A stretch of 64,000 nt of DNA from the NCBI RefSeq assembly GCF_009674825.1, contig NZ_WKJH01000003.1, forward strand, positions 124,001 to 188,000, read 5' to 3'. Position numbers and translations under genes: made by a program. Each line of letters begins with the position of its first letter. The stretch's first letter is position 1. Shown piece after piece: positions 19,483-29,400 of this stretch. The DNA is from Maribacter luteus (lineage in GTDB: Bacteria > Bacteroidota > Bacteroidia > Flavobacteriales > Flavobacteriaceae). Below the pieces are notes generated by a model. The model was given only the letters and a program-made list of their open reading frames with translations, was not told where the DNA came from and did not search any database.

Positions 19483-22400
19483 ATGAAAAAAATAAGTTTG
19501 TTTTTTCTTGTAGTGACAATATTGGTTTCATGTAATAAAAAAGAGGACACCCTATTCTCTATGGTTTCATCGGATCATTCCGGAATAACCTTTAACAATA
19601 AAATTACCGAAACAGATAGCTTCAATATATTGACCAGTGAGTATATTTTCAATGGAGGGGGTGTAGCCGTTGGGGATTTTAATAATGACGACAAACAAGA
19701 TCTCTTTTTCACAGGAAACCAAGTGGCCAACAAACTGTATATAAACCAAGGCGATTTTAAATTCAAGGATGTATCCAAAATAAGTGGTATTGAAGCATTG
19801 AACAGGTGGAAAACCGGAGTATCCCTTGTCGACATTAACAATGATGGTTTTTTAGATATCTACGTTTGTACGGCATTGTTCCCCAACTCTACGGAAATGG
19901 AGAACATATTATTCATAAACCAAGGTCTTGATGTAAACGGCATACCAACTTTCAAGGATATGGCAAAAAGCTATGGTATCGCAGATGCCGGAAATACCAT
20001 GAACGCTACATTTTTCGATTATGACAAAGATGGTTTTTTAGACCTCTATGTGTTGAACAATGTTGATATTCATGAGCTACCATCAAACTATCGTGCAAAG
20101 ATCACTGACGGTTCGGCCTTAAGTAACGACAAATTGTACCGTAATAATGGTGATAACACCTTTACCGATGTAACCCTAGAAGCCGGAATCACAATCGAAG
20201 GTTATGGCCTTGGCTTGGCTATTGCCGATCTGAATTATGACGGCTGGCCAGATATTTATGTCAGTAATGATTATCTCACCAATGATCTCTTATATATCAA
20301 TAATGGTGATGGCACCTTTTCCAATAAAATCGACAAGCTTCTAAAGCATCAGGGTAGGTTCTCTATGGGTAATGATATATCGGACTACAATAATGATGGT
20401 TATTTGGACATCATGACACTCGATATGTTAGGTGAGAACAACCACAGACTTAAGACGACAATGCGGGAAAGCAGGTACAACGATTATATTTTCAATGAAA
20501 AATTCGGGTATGAATATCAGTTCTCGCGGAACATGCTTCAAACTGGTCAAGGTGATGGAATACCTTATCAAGAAATCGGTTTAATGGCCGGAATCGCCAA
20601 AACCGATTGGAGTTGGTCTCCCCTTTTTGTAGACATGGACAATGATGGTTATAGGGACTTATTGATCACGAACGGATTTCCTAGGGATATAACCGATCTT
20701 GATTTTGGGGAATTTGAATTCAATGTACGACGTTATATGAAACCTATGCAAATCTTGGATTCAATCCCAATAGTCAAAATACCAAATTTTGCTTACAAGA
20801 ATGATCAAAATGGTCTTTTTACCGACGTAGGCCAAGAATGGGGACTTAACGTGCCCTCTTTCTCCAATGGTGCCGTATTCGCTGATTTGGATAATGATGG
20901 GGATATGGATTATGTCGTCAACAATATCAATGACGAAGCTTTCCTTTTTGAAAATACATTGGATAAAAACCTTGACCTTGCACACAATTATCTAAAGGTA
21001 GATTTAAAAGGGCCTAAAACGAACATATCGGGAATCGGGGCGAAAATCGCGATTAGACTGCCAGATGACACTATACAATATTATGAACATCATTTAAGCA
21101 GGGGCTATATGTCCTCCGTTCAGAATATCGCCCAATTTGGTTTAGGAAAAGAGCATCTTATAAAATCACTTGAAGTAATCTGGCCCGATGGCAAATTTCA
21201 AAAAATCAACGATGTTGAAAGCAATCAGACCATTGTATTGGATCATAAGAATGCGACCAAGGTAAATCCGATTGAAATCACCTTCCCTTTCATTCCTAAA
21301 AAACCAAAATCTATATATGTAGAAGTTACCGATAGTTTAGGAATTGATTATGTACATGACGAAAAAGATATGATCGATTATAATGTGCAACGCATATTAC
21401 CCCATAAATTAACCCAGAATGGCCCTTGTTTGGTAACAGGCGATATAAATGGTGACGGTACCGAGGATTTTATCGTCGGGAGTTCATCCGGTAATTCCCC
21501 TCAAATATTTTTACAGAAAAAAGACGGCTCTTTTAAAAATTCCCAACTTTTCACCGAACTAAAGGATATGAAGTTTGAAGAAGAAGGTTTGGCCCTTTTT
21601 GATTTGGAGAATGACGGTGACCTTGACCTTTATTTAGTCTCGGGCAGCAATGAATTTGAAAAAGGCAGTACCTTTTATTCCGATCGCTTAATGATCAACG
21701 ATGGTCAAGGAAACTTTTCTTTAGCCCCTGATAAGATGCCGGAAATCAAAGCCAGTGGTTCCGTGGTAAAAGCACATGATTTTGATGGCGATGGTTATAC
21801 CGACCTCTTTGTAGGTGGACGAACGCCATTTGCGGAGTTCCCAAAGCCAGAGAGAAGCTTTCTTCTAAAGAACGACAACGGTGTTCTTAGAAATGCAACC
21901 GATGAATTATGCCCTGCCCTAAGCGATATAGGTATGGTTACCGATGCAATTTGGACGGATGTTGATCAAGACGGACTCAGTGATCTTATCTTAGCCGGTG
22001 AATACATGCCTATCACAATATTCAAGAATGAAAGATCTTCTTTCCGAAAATTAAGGGAAACCGGTATAGACGGTCTAAATGGTTGGTGGGAAAGCCTATT
22101 GGCCCATGATTTTGATGGGGATGGTGACCTGGATATCGTAGCTGGTAATTTAGGGGCGAACAATTTTTATCAACCCACCAAAGAAAGGCCTGTAACCTTA
22201 CTTGCCAAGGATTTTGACAATAATGGCACGGTAGATCCTGTAATGTTCGCCTATTTCAAAACCGACTTTAATGATCCAACTTATAAATCTTATCCAACAA
22301 ATTTTTGGGGAGATCTTTATGGGCAAAGTCCATTGTTTAGGGCTAAGTTCAATTCGTACAAAGAATATGCAAAAACCACGGAAAATGATCTATTGACCCC

Positions 22401-22812
22401 TAAAGAAATGAAAGATGCCATGAAATTGTTCGTTAATTATGACAAAAGCAGTTATTTCGAAAATTTGGGTAATGGCAAATTCAAAAGCCATCCATTACCA
22501 CTAGAAGCCCAAATTGCGCCGATTAACCGTATGGCAGTAACGGATTATGACAACGATGATATAAGTGACCTTTTATTGATCGGAAACAACTTTGGTAATG
22601 AAGTTTTCATCGGTCGCCTTGATGCATTCAACGGCGGATTACTTAAGGGGGATGGCCATGGGGGTTTTGAGACGATCAAAACCAAAGAAAGTGGATTTTT
22701 GGTTACCGGTGATGCCAAGGACATGGTAATACTCCAAAACGCCCAAGGAAAATCCCCATACATTATCGTTTCCCAAAACAGGGGTAGGATTAAGATCTTT
22801 CAGAAGAACTGA
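19483..22812 (+). CDS. CRTAC1/ASPIC-type VCBS (FG-GAP) repeat lipoprotein
   Basis: An 1109-residue predicted lipoprotein (lipobox cysteine C17, followed by NKKED). It carries about fourteen Ca-binding DxNxDGxxD loops of FG-GAP/VCBS beta-propeller blades, for example DINNDGFLDI, DYDKDGFLDL, DFDGDGYTDL and DFDGDGDLDI. An ASPIC/UnbV domain lies at about residues 515-590 (GIGAKIAIRLPD, ending in EVIWPDGK). The pattern propeller - ASPIC - second propeller is common in marine Bacteroidota near SusC/D pairs; the function is unknown, with carbohydrate or metal-dependent binding at the cell surface the usual guess. It is separated from the fasciclin gene by a terminator and faces the sulfatase gene. 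Confidence 0.88.
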   Translation: MKKISLFFLVVTILVSCNKKEDTLFSMVSSDHSGITFNNKITETDSFNILTSEYIFNGGGVAVGDFNNDDKQDLFFTGNQVANKLYINQGDFKFKDVSKISGIEALNRWKTGVSLVDINNDGFLDIYVCTALFPNSTEMENILFINQGLDVNGIPTFKDMAKSYGIADAGNTMNATFFDYDKDGFLDLYVLNNVDIHELPSNYRAKITDGSALSNDKLYRNNGDNTFTDVTLEAGITIEGYGLGLAIADLNYDGWPDIYVSNDYLTNDLLYINNGDGTFSNKIDKLLKHQGRFSMGNDISDYNNDGYLDIMTLDMLGENNHRLKTTMRESRYNDYIFNEKFGYEYQFSRNMLQTGQGDGIPYQEIGLMAGIAKTDWSWSPLFVDMDNDGYRDLLITNGFPRDITDLDFGEFEFNVRRYMKPMQILDSIPIVKIPNFAYKNDQNGLFTDVGQEWGLNVPSFSNGAVFADLDNDGDMDYVVNNINDEAFLFENTLDKNLDLAHNYLKVDLKGPKTNISGIGAKIAIRLPDDTIQYYEHHLSRGYMSSVQNIAQFGLGKEHLIKSLEVIWPDGKFQKINDVESNQTIVLDHKNATKVNPIEITFPFIPKKPKSIYVEVTDSLGIDYVHDEKDMIDYNVQRILPHKLTQNGPCLVTGDINGDGTEDFIVGSSSGNSPQIFLQKKDGSFKNSQLFTELKDMKFEEEGLALFDLENDGDLDLYLVSGSNEFEKGSTFYSDRLMINDGQGNFSLAPDKMPEIKASGSVVKAHDFDGDGYTDLFVGGRTPFAEFPKPERSFLLKNDNGVLRNATDELCPALSDIGMVTDAIWTDVDQDGLSDLILAGEYMPITIFKNERSSFRKLRETGIDGLNGWWESLLAHDFDGDGDLDIVAGNLGANNFYQPTKERPVTLLAKDFDNNGTVDPVMFAYFKTDFNDPTYKSYPTNFWGDLYGQSPLFRAKFNSYKEYAKTTENDLLTPKEMKDAMKLFVNYDKSSYFENLGNGKFKSHPLPLEAQIAPINRMAVTDYDNDDISDLLLIGNNFGNEVFIGRLDAFNGGLLKGDGHGGFETIKTKESGFLVTGDAKDMVILQNAQGKSPYIIVSQNRGRIKIFQKN

Positions 22813-22823
22813 GAATTAAAAAA

Positions 22824-22863
22824 ATCATCCAAAAGGTTTTTGTTTGCTAACCTCTTGGATGAT
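22824..22863 (-). terminator. Bidirectional terminator between VCBS gene and sulfatase gene
   Basis: The arms atcatccaaaaggtt and aacctcttggatgat pair with one mismatch around a loop of about 11 nt. Read on the minus strand the stem is followed by TTTTTTAATTC, a good U-tract for ending the GH9-sulfatase transcript; on the plus strand it is followed by TCTTT. It serves two convergent genes. Confidence 0.75.
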
Positions 22864-22909
22864 TCTTTAGAATATAAGACCACTTTTTTATCTTAAGCAC
22901 TCTTATAAA

Positions 22910-24418
22910 TCAAAACTCATTCTTATGCTTAAAATCACCTGTACTATATTTTATCGTACGCTTAAGTGGTATCTGCATTCCATTGGTGCTCTCTAACCAA
23001 TCATAAATCGCAGTCGACATTTCTTTGGCAATTTCCTGCTTATCTGGATCAGCTATCAAATTGTACATCTCATCAGGATCATTTTGAAGGTCGTAAAGTT
23101 CATTGCGATCCCAAATGCCTTGATACTTGATATACTTGTATTGGTCTGTTCGCATTCCGAAAACCGTAGGGGTCATTGGAAAGTCATATTCCCAATAATA
23201 CTCATAAAAAACCTCTTTACGGGAAGGGGCATTGGTATCACCCGTGAGTATTGGAATAAAAGAAACCCCTGGCATATTATCGGGCTGTTTTACCCCTGCT
23301 TCTGCCAAAATAGTGGGACCTATATCTATATTTTGTACCATTTGCTCGGGTTTTTTACCCCCTTCAAACAACTCGGGACAACGAACCAATAAAGGAACTT
23401 TTACCGATTCTTCATAAAAATGTCTTTTATCTATAAGTCCGTGCTCACCCCAACTAAATCCATTATCCCCCATATAAATGACCAAGGTAGATTCATCCAA
23501 ACCTTCTTTTTTCAAGTACTCCATAATGGTACCTACACTTTCATCTACCCCTAACAAGGTCTCACAATAATCAACTACTTTATCATAAATACCATCATTC
23601 CCATGGTACATATAATCGACCCCGTGCCAACTTACCCGCTGGTCGGCAACCCATTGGGGCCAATTTAAATCACGATACTCCCCGGTCTTGGTTTGGTCAT
23701 ACGTTGAAGGTAAATCTATTCTTTTTCCTTTGTATTTTCCTTTGTGTCGTTTGGCCGGCTTAAAAGCTGCATGTACGGCTTTATGAGATAAATACATGAA
23801 AAAGGGTTTATCCTTATCTCGATTATCCAACCAATCAACAGCATGTTCAGTAAGTAAATCGGTGATATAAGTTGAATCTTTATAAGCCACCCGTTTACCA
23901 TTGATATTCAACGTAGGGTTGTAATACACCCCCTGTCCGGGAAAACTTTCCCAATGGGTAAAGCCAGGTTGGGGTTCATCCCCATGATCACCCATATGCC
24001 ATTTTCCGAAAAATGAGGTCTGATAACCTGCCTTTTCGAGGTACTGTGGAAAATAAACAAGATTACCTGGATCTGGCGCCTGATTATCCACTATGGTGTG
24101 TGAGTGCGAAAATTGGCCGGTCAAAATCGAAGCTCTACTGGGCGAACATAAAGAAGTGGTAACAAATGCATTGGGAAGGTAAGCCCCTTCAGATGCTAAT
24201 TTATCCATATTTGGGGTTTCTAACCAAGGTACTTTTCCCGTAAAGCCCATATAATCATACCTATGGTCATCCGTTAGGATAAATATTACATTACGAGGTT
24301 TCTTTTCAACCTTTTTCACAGGGGAAACAACAGTGTCTGACACGTAATTCGCATTGGCCCTATTCCCGCATAAAACCAAACAACAAAAAGTAAAAAATAA
24401 TGTTCTTAATGATTTCAT
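22910..24418 (-). CDS. Family S1 (formylglycine-type) sulfatase
   Basis: About 502 residues starting at ATG 24418 (a longer frame from 24469 adds 17 residues ahead of an obvious signal peptide MKSLRTLFFTFCCLVLCGNRANA). It hydrolyses sulfate esters after conversion of C91 to formylglycine; the modification motif is CSPSRAS followed by ILTGQ. The metal-binding ILTDDHR near the N-terminus, the FFGKWHMG motif and the MGDNGFSWGEHG motif are all present. The layout resembles N-acetylglucosamine-6-sulfatase-like arylsulfatases, but the subfamily is uncertain. Its ATG overlaps the GH9 stop codon (ATGA), so the two exported enzymes are translationally coupled and likely act on the same glycan. Confidence 0.92.
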   Translation of the reverse strand: MKSLRTLFFTFCCLVLCGNRANANYVSDTVVSPVKKVEKKPRNVIFILTDDHRYDYMGFTGKVPWLETPNMDKLASEGAYLPNAFVTTSLCSPSRASILTGQFSHSHTIVDNQAPDPGNLVYFPQYLEKAGYQTSFFGKWHMGDHGDEPQPGFTHWESFPGQGVYYNPTLNINGKRVAYKDSTYITDLLTEHAVDWLDNRDKDKPFFMYLSHKAVHAAFKPAKRHKGKYKGKRIDLPSTYDQTKTGEYRDLNWPQWVADQRVSWHGVDYMYHGNDGIYDKVVDYCETLLGVDESVGTIMEYLKKEGLDESTLVIYMGDNGFSWGEHGLIDKRHFYEESVKVPLLVRCPELFEGGKKPEQMVQNIDIGPTILAEAGVKQPDNMPGVSFIPILTGDTNAPSRKEVFYEYYWEYDFPMTPTVFGMRTDQYKYIKYQGIWDRNELYDLQNDPDEMYNLIADPDKQEIAKEMSTAIYDWLESTNGMQIPLKRTIKYSTGDFKHKNEF

Positions 24419-26142
24419 TTTGATTCTTGGTCTAAAAATCCAAGGATGTACGTTAAAGGGGCATTCCAATTTAAACAGATTTCATTACTTGCATAACTTG
24501 GTTCTTGATCTACCCAACTTTTCATAGGCGGAGCATTATCCGGATATACTACCCCGGATGCCGCATCTTGCTTTCCAAAATTAGGTCCACCACACACAAA
24601 ACCGGGCACAGGTTCCACTATTTCATCGGCTGCGCTTTGTCTATGGTGAATATTCATTGGGTACTTATCCCCATAGCCGGTTACGAAACTATACCCTGTC
24701 GCATTAGTACCGAATATATAATCGGCACATTGTTGTACGCCTCTCAAATATTCCGGTTTAGAGTTTAAACGATACGCCTGCGCCATTATCATAGCGGCAT
24801 TGAGAACATCGCTGTTTGAACCCCATTGAAAATCATCGATTGGTTGAAAATAATCCAAACCCCCTGCTTTTTTGACCAAGGCATCTGCCCTTTCCCCTAT
24901 ACCGGTTTTAAGCACTTTGTACAAACTCTCCGGAATATCTTCCTTGTTTTCCAACAAACTGAACATTCCCGAAAACTTCATGAACTTAGCCCAATTATCA
25001 CCTTTGGCGAATTCAAAATTCAATGGATTTTTATTTATCCCGTCCAAATAATTCGCTTCCTTGGTCGCGATAAACAATTCAGCATTGGCCCAAAACCATT
25101 CCTCTTCAAAGTTTTTATCCCCATATTGTCCCGTACTTACATCTTCCGGATTTAAAAATTCAATGTTCGGGTTTTCAACGGCCCAATGATAGGCTTTTTT
25201 AGCCGCTGCGAGACATTGATCGGCATAGGTAGGTTCAATATCCTTGAATACCCTATAGGCCTGTGCCGCACATGCAGCAAAATCCAAACTGGCCGCAGTG
25301 CCTTTACCTACAATAAAGCGTTGACTTGTTGCTTTATCGGGCATTACTATTCCTTCGAAGTTCTTTGTAGTTAATTTGTGGTATAATCCGCCATCATCAT
25401 CTTGCATGGTCAATAGCCAATCCATCTCATATTTCAATTCATCCAATAGATCGCTTACGCCATTACCGCTCTCTGGAATATTAAGTCCGCCATCAGTAAT
25501 AATCCCTGGATACTGTTCATACAATGTATAAAACTGACCTAAGGGAAAACTCCCGTTTACAACATATTTGTTATAGTCACCCGCATCGTACCAACCTTTG
25601 GTTGAAGAAATATATCCTTCGTTTTTACCGCTGGAAGGATGAAATACCACACTATCATCAGGGTGGCCCATTTCGCGTTTCCACTTACCGGCATATTTTT
25701 CTTCCAAAGCCATACCCGTTCGTTGATAGTACATGGCCTTAATGGAGCCGATAAAAGCATCGTGCATAACATGGTCCCCAACTTGAAAAGGATAAGAATA
25801 CCCCAACCCTTCTATATAAATGGAATAATCCCCAGACGTATTCAAACCGGTAAAATCAGCTACTTGGATTTGCTCCCCAGCCAACTTCCATTCCTTTGTT
25901 TCTGTCAAAGGCCCTGAGAAAACAATTTCTTTGGTTTCATTATTTACCAATGAAAATTCTTTTAACCCCTCTCCATTTACAATAACCGCTTTTTTAGTAG
26001 CAAATGGGTAATACCCAACTTGATTCAATCGTATTTGTTCGCTGAATTCCCCATTATTATCTGGGAGTCTTTCTTTACATCCAAAAAGTAAACAGATGAC
26101 CAATAACGGTAAATAAGCAAACTGGAATATAGGATATCTCAT
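24415..26142 (-). CDS. Glycoside hydrolase family 9 lipoprotein
   Basis: About 575 residues from ATG 26142, chosen because the signal peptide MRYPIFQFAYLPLLVICLLFGC begins there; the upstream extension to 26184 is not needed. The cysteine after LLFG is a lipobox, followed by KE, suggesting a surface lipoprotein. An N-terminal Ig-like CelD domain (residues about 30-115, IRLNQVGYYP) precedes the (alpha/alpha)6 catalytic domain. Catalytic candidates are D186 and D189 in KGWYDAGDYNKY and E554 in SNEICLNWNAPL, with the HHRQS motif between. GH9 enzymes cleave beta-1,4-glucans, and a few cleave beta-glucosaminides or mixed-linkage glucans, so the true substrate is open. It overlaps the sulfatase gene by 4 bp. 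Confidence 0.92.
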   Translation of the reverse strand: MRYPIFQFAYLPLLVICLLFGCKERLPDNNGEFSEQIRLNQVGYYPFATKKAVIVNGEGLKEFSLVNNETKEIVFSGPLTETKEWKLAGEQIQVADFTGLNTSGDYSIYIEGLGYSYPFQVGDHVMHDAFIGSIKAMYYQRTGMALEEKYAGKWKREMGHPDDSVVFHPSSGKNEGYISSTKGWYDAGDYNKYVVNGSFPLGQFYTLYEQYPGIITDGGLNIPESGNGVSDLLDELKYEMDWLLTMQDDDGGLYHKLTTKNFEGIVMPDKATSQRFIVGKGTAASLDFAACAAQAYRVFKDIEPTYADQCLAAAKKAYHWAVENPNIEFLNPEDVSTGQYGDKNFEEEWFWANAELFIATKEANYLDGINKNPLNFEFAKGDNWAKFMKFSGMFSLLENKEDIPESLYKVLKTGIGERADALVKKAGGLDYFQPIDDFQWGSNSDVLNAAMIMAQAYRLNSKPEYLRGVQQCADYIFGTNATGYSFVTGYGDKYPMNIHHRQSAADEIVEPVPGFVCGGPNFGKQDAASGVVYPDNAPPMKSWVDQEPSYASNEICLNWNAPLTYILGFLDQESK

Positions 26143-26356
26143 TTTATATTGTTTTAAAACCACCATGAAATTAGCACAAAACAAACTCAGAATTTTCCTT
26201 TATTTTATCACTTACCTATTAAAAACCTACAACTTTTAACCACTGGGGAATAATCATGAATAAATATTCCATAAACATCATACCAAGCCGATAATCTTCA
26301 TCTTACGGGAAGGTCAAATATCTTCAATAGTACTATGTTTTTGATCCCCTTAGTAA

Positions 26357-26390
26357 AAAAAATGCCGATTGATAACAATCGGCATTTTTT
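26357..26390 (-). terminator. Strong intrinsic terminator of the SprB-repeat gene
   Basis: The arms AAAAAATGCCGATT (26357-26370) and AATCGGCATTTTTT (26377-26390) are perfectly complementary around a 6-nt loop. On the minus strand the stem is followed by TTTTTT, right after the stop codon of the giant gene. The symmetric A/T flanks make it potentially active in both directions. Confidence 0.85.
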
Positions 26391-26408
26391 GTATGAACTT
26401 AATTTTAT

Positions 26409-29400
26409 TTATCTGTAAAGTGTAAAATGACCTACATAGCGTAGCTTGGTCTTGTCATTTGCATTGACCACGTACCAATAATCACCTGAAGGTACCGGAC
26501 TACCATCATAATAACCGTCCCAATTACTAACCGCATCAAGTTCGGCCACTACCCTACCATAGCGATCATAGATCTTGACCTCAATATTAGGGAAAAATTC
26601 ACGGTTCTTTGGTGCCCAAACATCGTTATTATTATCACCATCAGGAGTGAAGAAATTAGGTATTTCCAACATTCCCGTAAACTCGAACGGAACTGTTATC
26701 AAAGCCTCACATCCATTTTGATCCACGACCCTGGCCGTAACGGTTACACTTTCGTTGGTCGTAAACACATTTTCACTACCATAGGATTCCCCTTGGAAGA
26801 AAAACTCATATCCTCCAAAACCTCCACTAGCGGTAACCGTTAACTCATTCGGACCTGTTTTGACTCCATCTATGGTCAATGGCTCATAATTTTCAAGAGT
26901 GAACTCTTCAAAACTGGTACAACCATTTTCATGATAAATGTAGATCGTATGATCTCCTGCCGGAAGGTCTCCCCAAGTGGTTACGGTATCCGCTACATTA
27001 ATATCGTCAACATCCAAGGAGAAAAGTAATTGCGGCAATAAACCGGTTTCTTGCATTTCAAGGGAAACCGTACTATAAGGGAAGATACCTTCACAGCCAT
27101 ATTGCACTATAGCATCCGCTGTTAAATCAACCCCTATTTCTATAGGAATCAATGCATCGGTACCACACATATTCGCATCTTGGACAAATACAATGTAAGT
27201 TTCGCCCCCTGCAAGATTTTCAAAAGTTAAATCGTCATTACGAACAAAAACCTCACTACCATCCGAATCAGGACCGACCAACATGGTTTCGTAATAAGAT
27301 ACCGAGGTAATCGGATCTACAAAAGGTGTACCCCCAGAGACCGTTAATTGTGCTGTACCATCGGCAAACCCGATACAGGTTTCAGGCGTAGTCGCAACAT
27401 CATCTATACTTACGACTGGTGGTTCCGTTACCGTAAGCACGTCTTTTTCAAAACATCCGTTTTCGTCCTGAATCAAGATTTCATAACTACCTGCCGGAAG
27501 CTCCTCGAAAGTATATGTACCCGGATTTGATGGATCACTAAAGAATTCGTTGAAATTCGGTTCTATCGCGAATTGAATCAATCCAACACCTCCGCTGGTA
27601 ACCTCAATCGTAATGGACCCGTCCTCATCTCCAAAACAACTTACCGGAACAGGATTTGCTTCGAATATAATCGGTTCAGGTCTTACAATTTCAAAAGGAC
27701 CCGCAATATCACTACATGTTGCCCCACTTGTTACGACTATATAATAATCTGTACCTGCATCCAAACCTTCGAAAGTTCCATGATCTTGTGGGCCACGAAC
27801 AAGGGTTGCCGTTGCTGACGGACTAAATGCATCAACAGGGTCACCCGAATACAAGTAGAACTGATTACCCCCTACGCCACCGTTAGCAAAGGATTCTATC
27901 CTTCCGTCCAATTCAGATGCACAAGAAATATCATCCGGTAAATTAGGTAATAATGTTATTCCGGTCGCATCGGTCATGGTAATACCATTGGATCTTACTG
28001 CCGGACAAATATTTAAAGCATTTTTCTTTCTTACATCGAACTGATAAGTAATTCCGGCCACACCGGTAAATAATTGTGAAGTACCGGTCATATCAGTATA
28101 AACCCCGACTTCGACCCCATTCTCAATACGAACATATTCGTAAGTAAACAATGGATCCGGATTTTCTATGGTTAATCGGATTTCTCCCATACCACCACAG
28201 CCAGGAACTGCGGTCTGCACCAATTTAGGCTGTACGGCCGGTGGTGGGTCCACATAATAAGGCTCCGTGACGAATGTACAATCAAAACTGGAAGACACTT
28301 CTATAGCATACCAGCCTTCACTAATGAAACCACCGGTTGCCCCAATGAAAGTAGGTGTATTCTGCAATCCGCTTGTAGATACTATATCGGTATTATCATT
28401 ACTGTTAAGGTATAACAATTGATAGTTATATCCAGCTCCGGGATATCCTCCCGTAGCACCGGCGATTGCGGTTACTGCATCTCCCGATGATGTATCATAC
28501 GCTTCCAATACGGCATTGTTACCTCCTGGACATTGTAAAGCCAATGGTTCACGAATACCAGCATTAATCTGTGGAACCGGGGCCAAATTAATTTCAAACG
28601 TATCAGTACAACCTTCTACATCTTGGATTTCAATTTGGTAATCACCACTTGGTAAGTTTTCAAATCTGCTACTGTTCGAAAATGGTACAACCTCTGTGGC
28701 ATATGTTGCCCCTCCGTCAGAACTTACCAGAAGTCTGTACTCATAAGGGGAACCATCCCAGCCACCTTGACCAGTTGCCTCTATAATACCTGTATCATCA
28801 TTACATCCTGTATTACCGACCTCTATAGCGGTCACCTCCAATTCCCCGTTCGGTGTTCTTATCGTAGCAACATTACTGTCACTAGAACAATAGGGTACAT
28901 CATCTGAAATAACCTCAACAAAGAAATTACCCCCTGTTAAACCGGTTATGGTCTCTGGATTATTGGCCGTATCAAAACTACCCGTTGTTAATACCGTGGT
29001 TTTTCCTGTATCGCTGGCACTGTAGACATTATAAGTGTAGGAACCTATATAATCCGTAACTTCTATAGACAACTCACCGTCATTGCCCGGATTGAAACAA
29101 GTTATCGCTTTAGCCTCACTTATAACAACCGTAGGACTAGTTGGCTCTACGACAGTATGTACGGGCATTGGGTATGTACACCCTCCTATATTGTCGGTAA
29201 CCTCAAAAATATAGTCCCCAGCAGCAGGCAAGTACATATCTACATAATCATTGCCTGCAGAATTTGTCACTGGAGTAATAGGAGCTACTGAAACAGCACT
29301 TACCGTGAAATCAGTCGTGCCCGCTACTTGGATACGTACTCGTTCATCATCCCTACAGTTCAAGGCATCTACATCAATAATCGTTGAAGTAATATCATCT

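Noticed and set aside
26247-26270. GGAATA...TATTCC inverted repeat upstream of GH9
   Set aside because: The stem is only 6 bp with a 12-nt spacer and no associated promoter or regulator gene could be identified.
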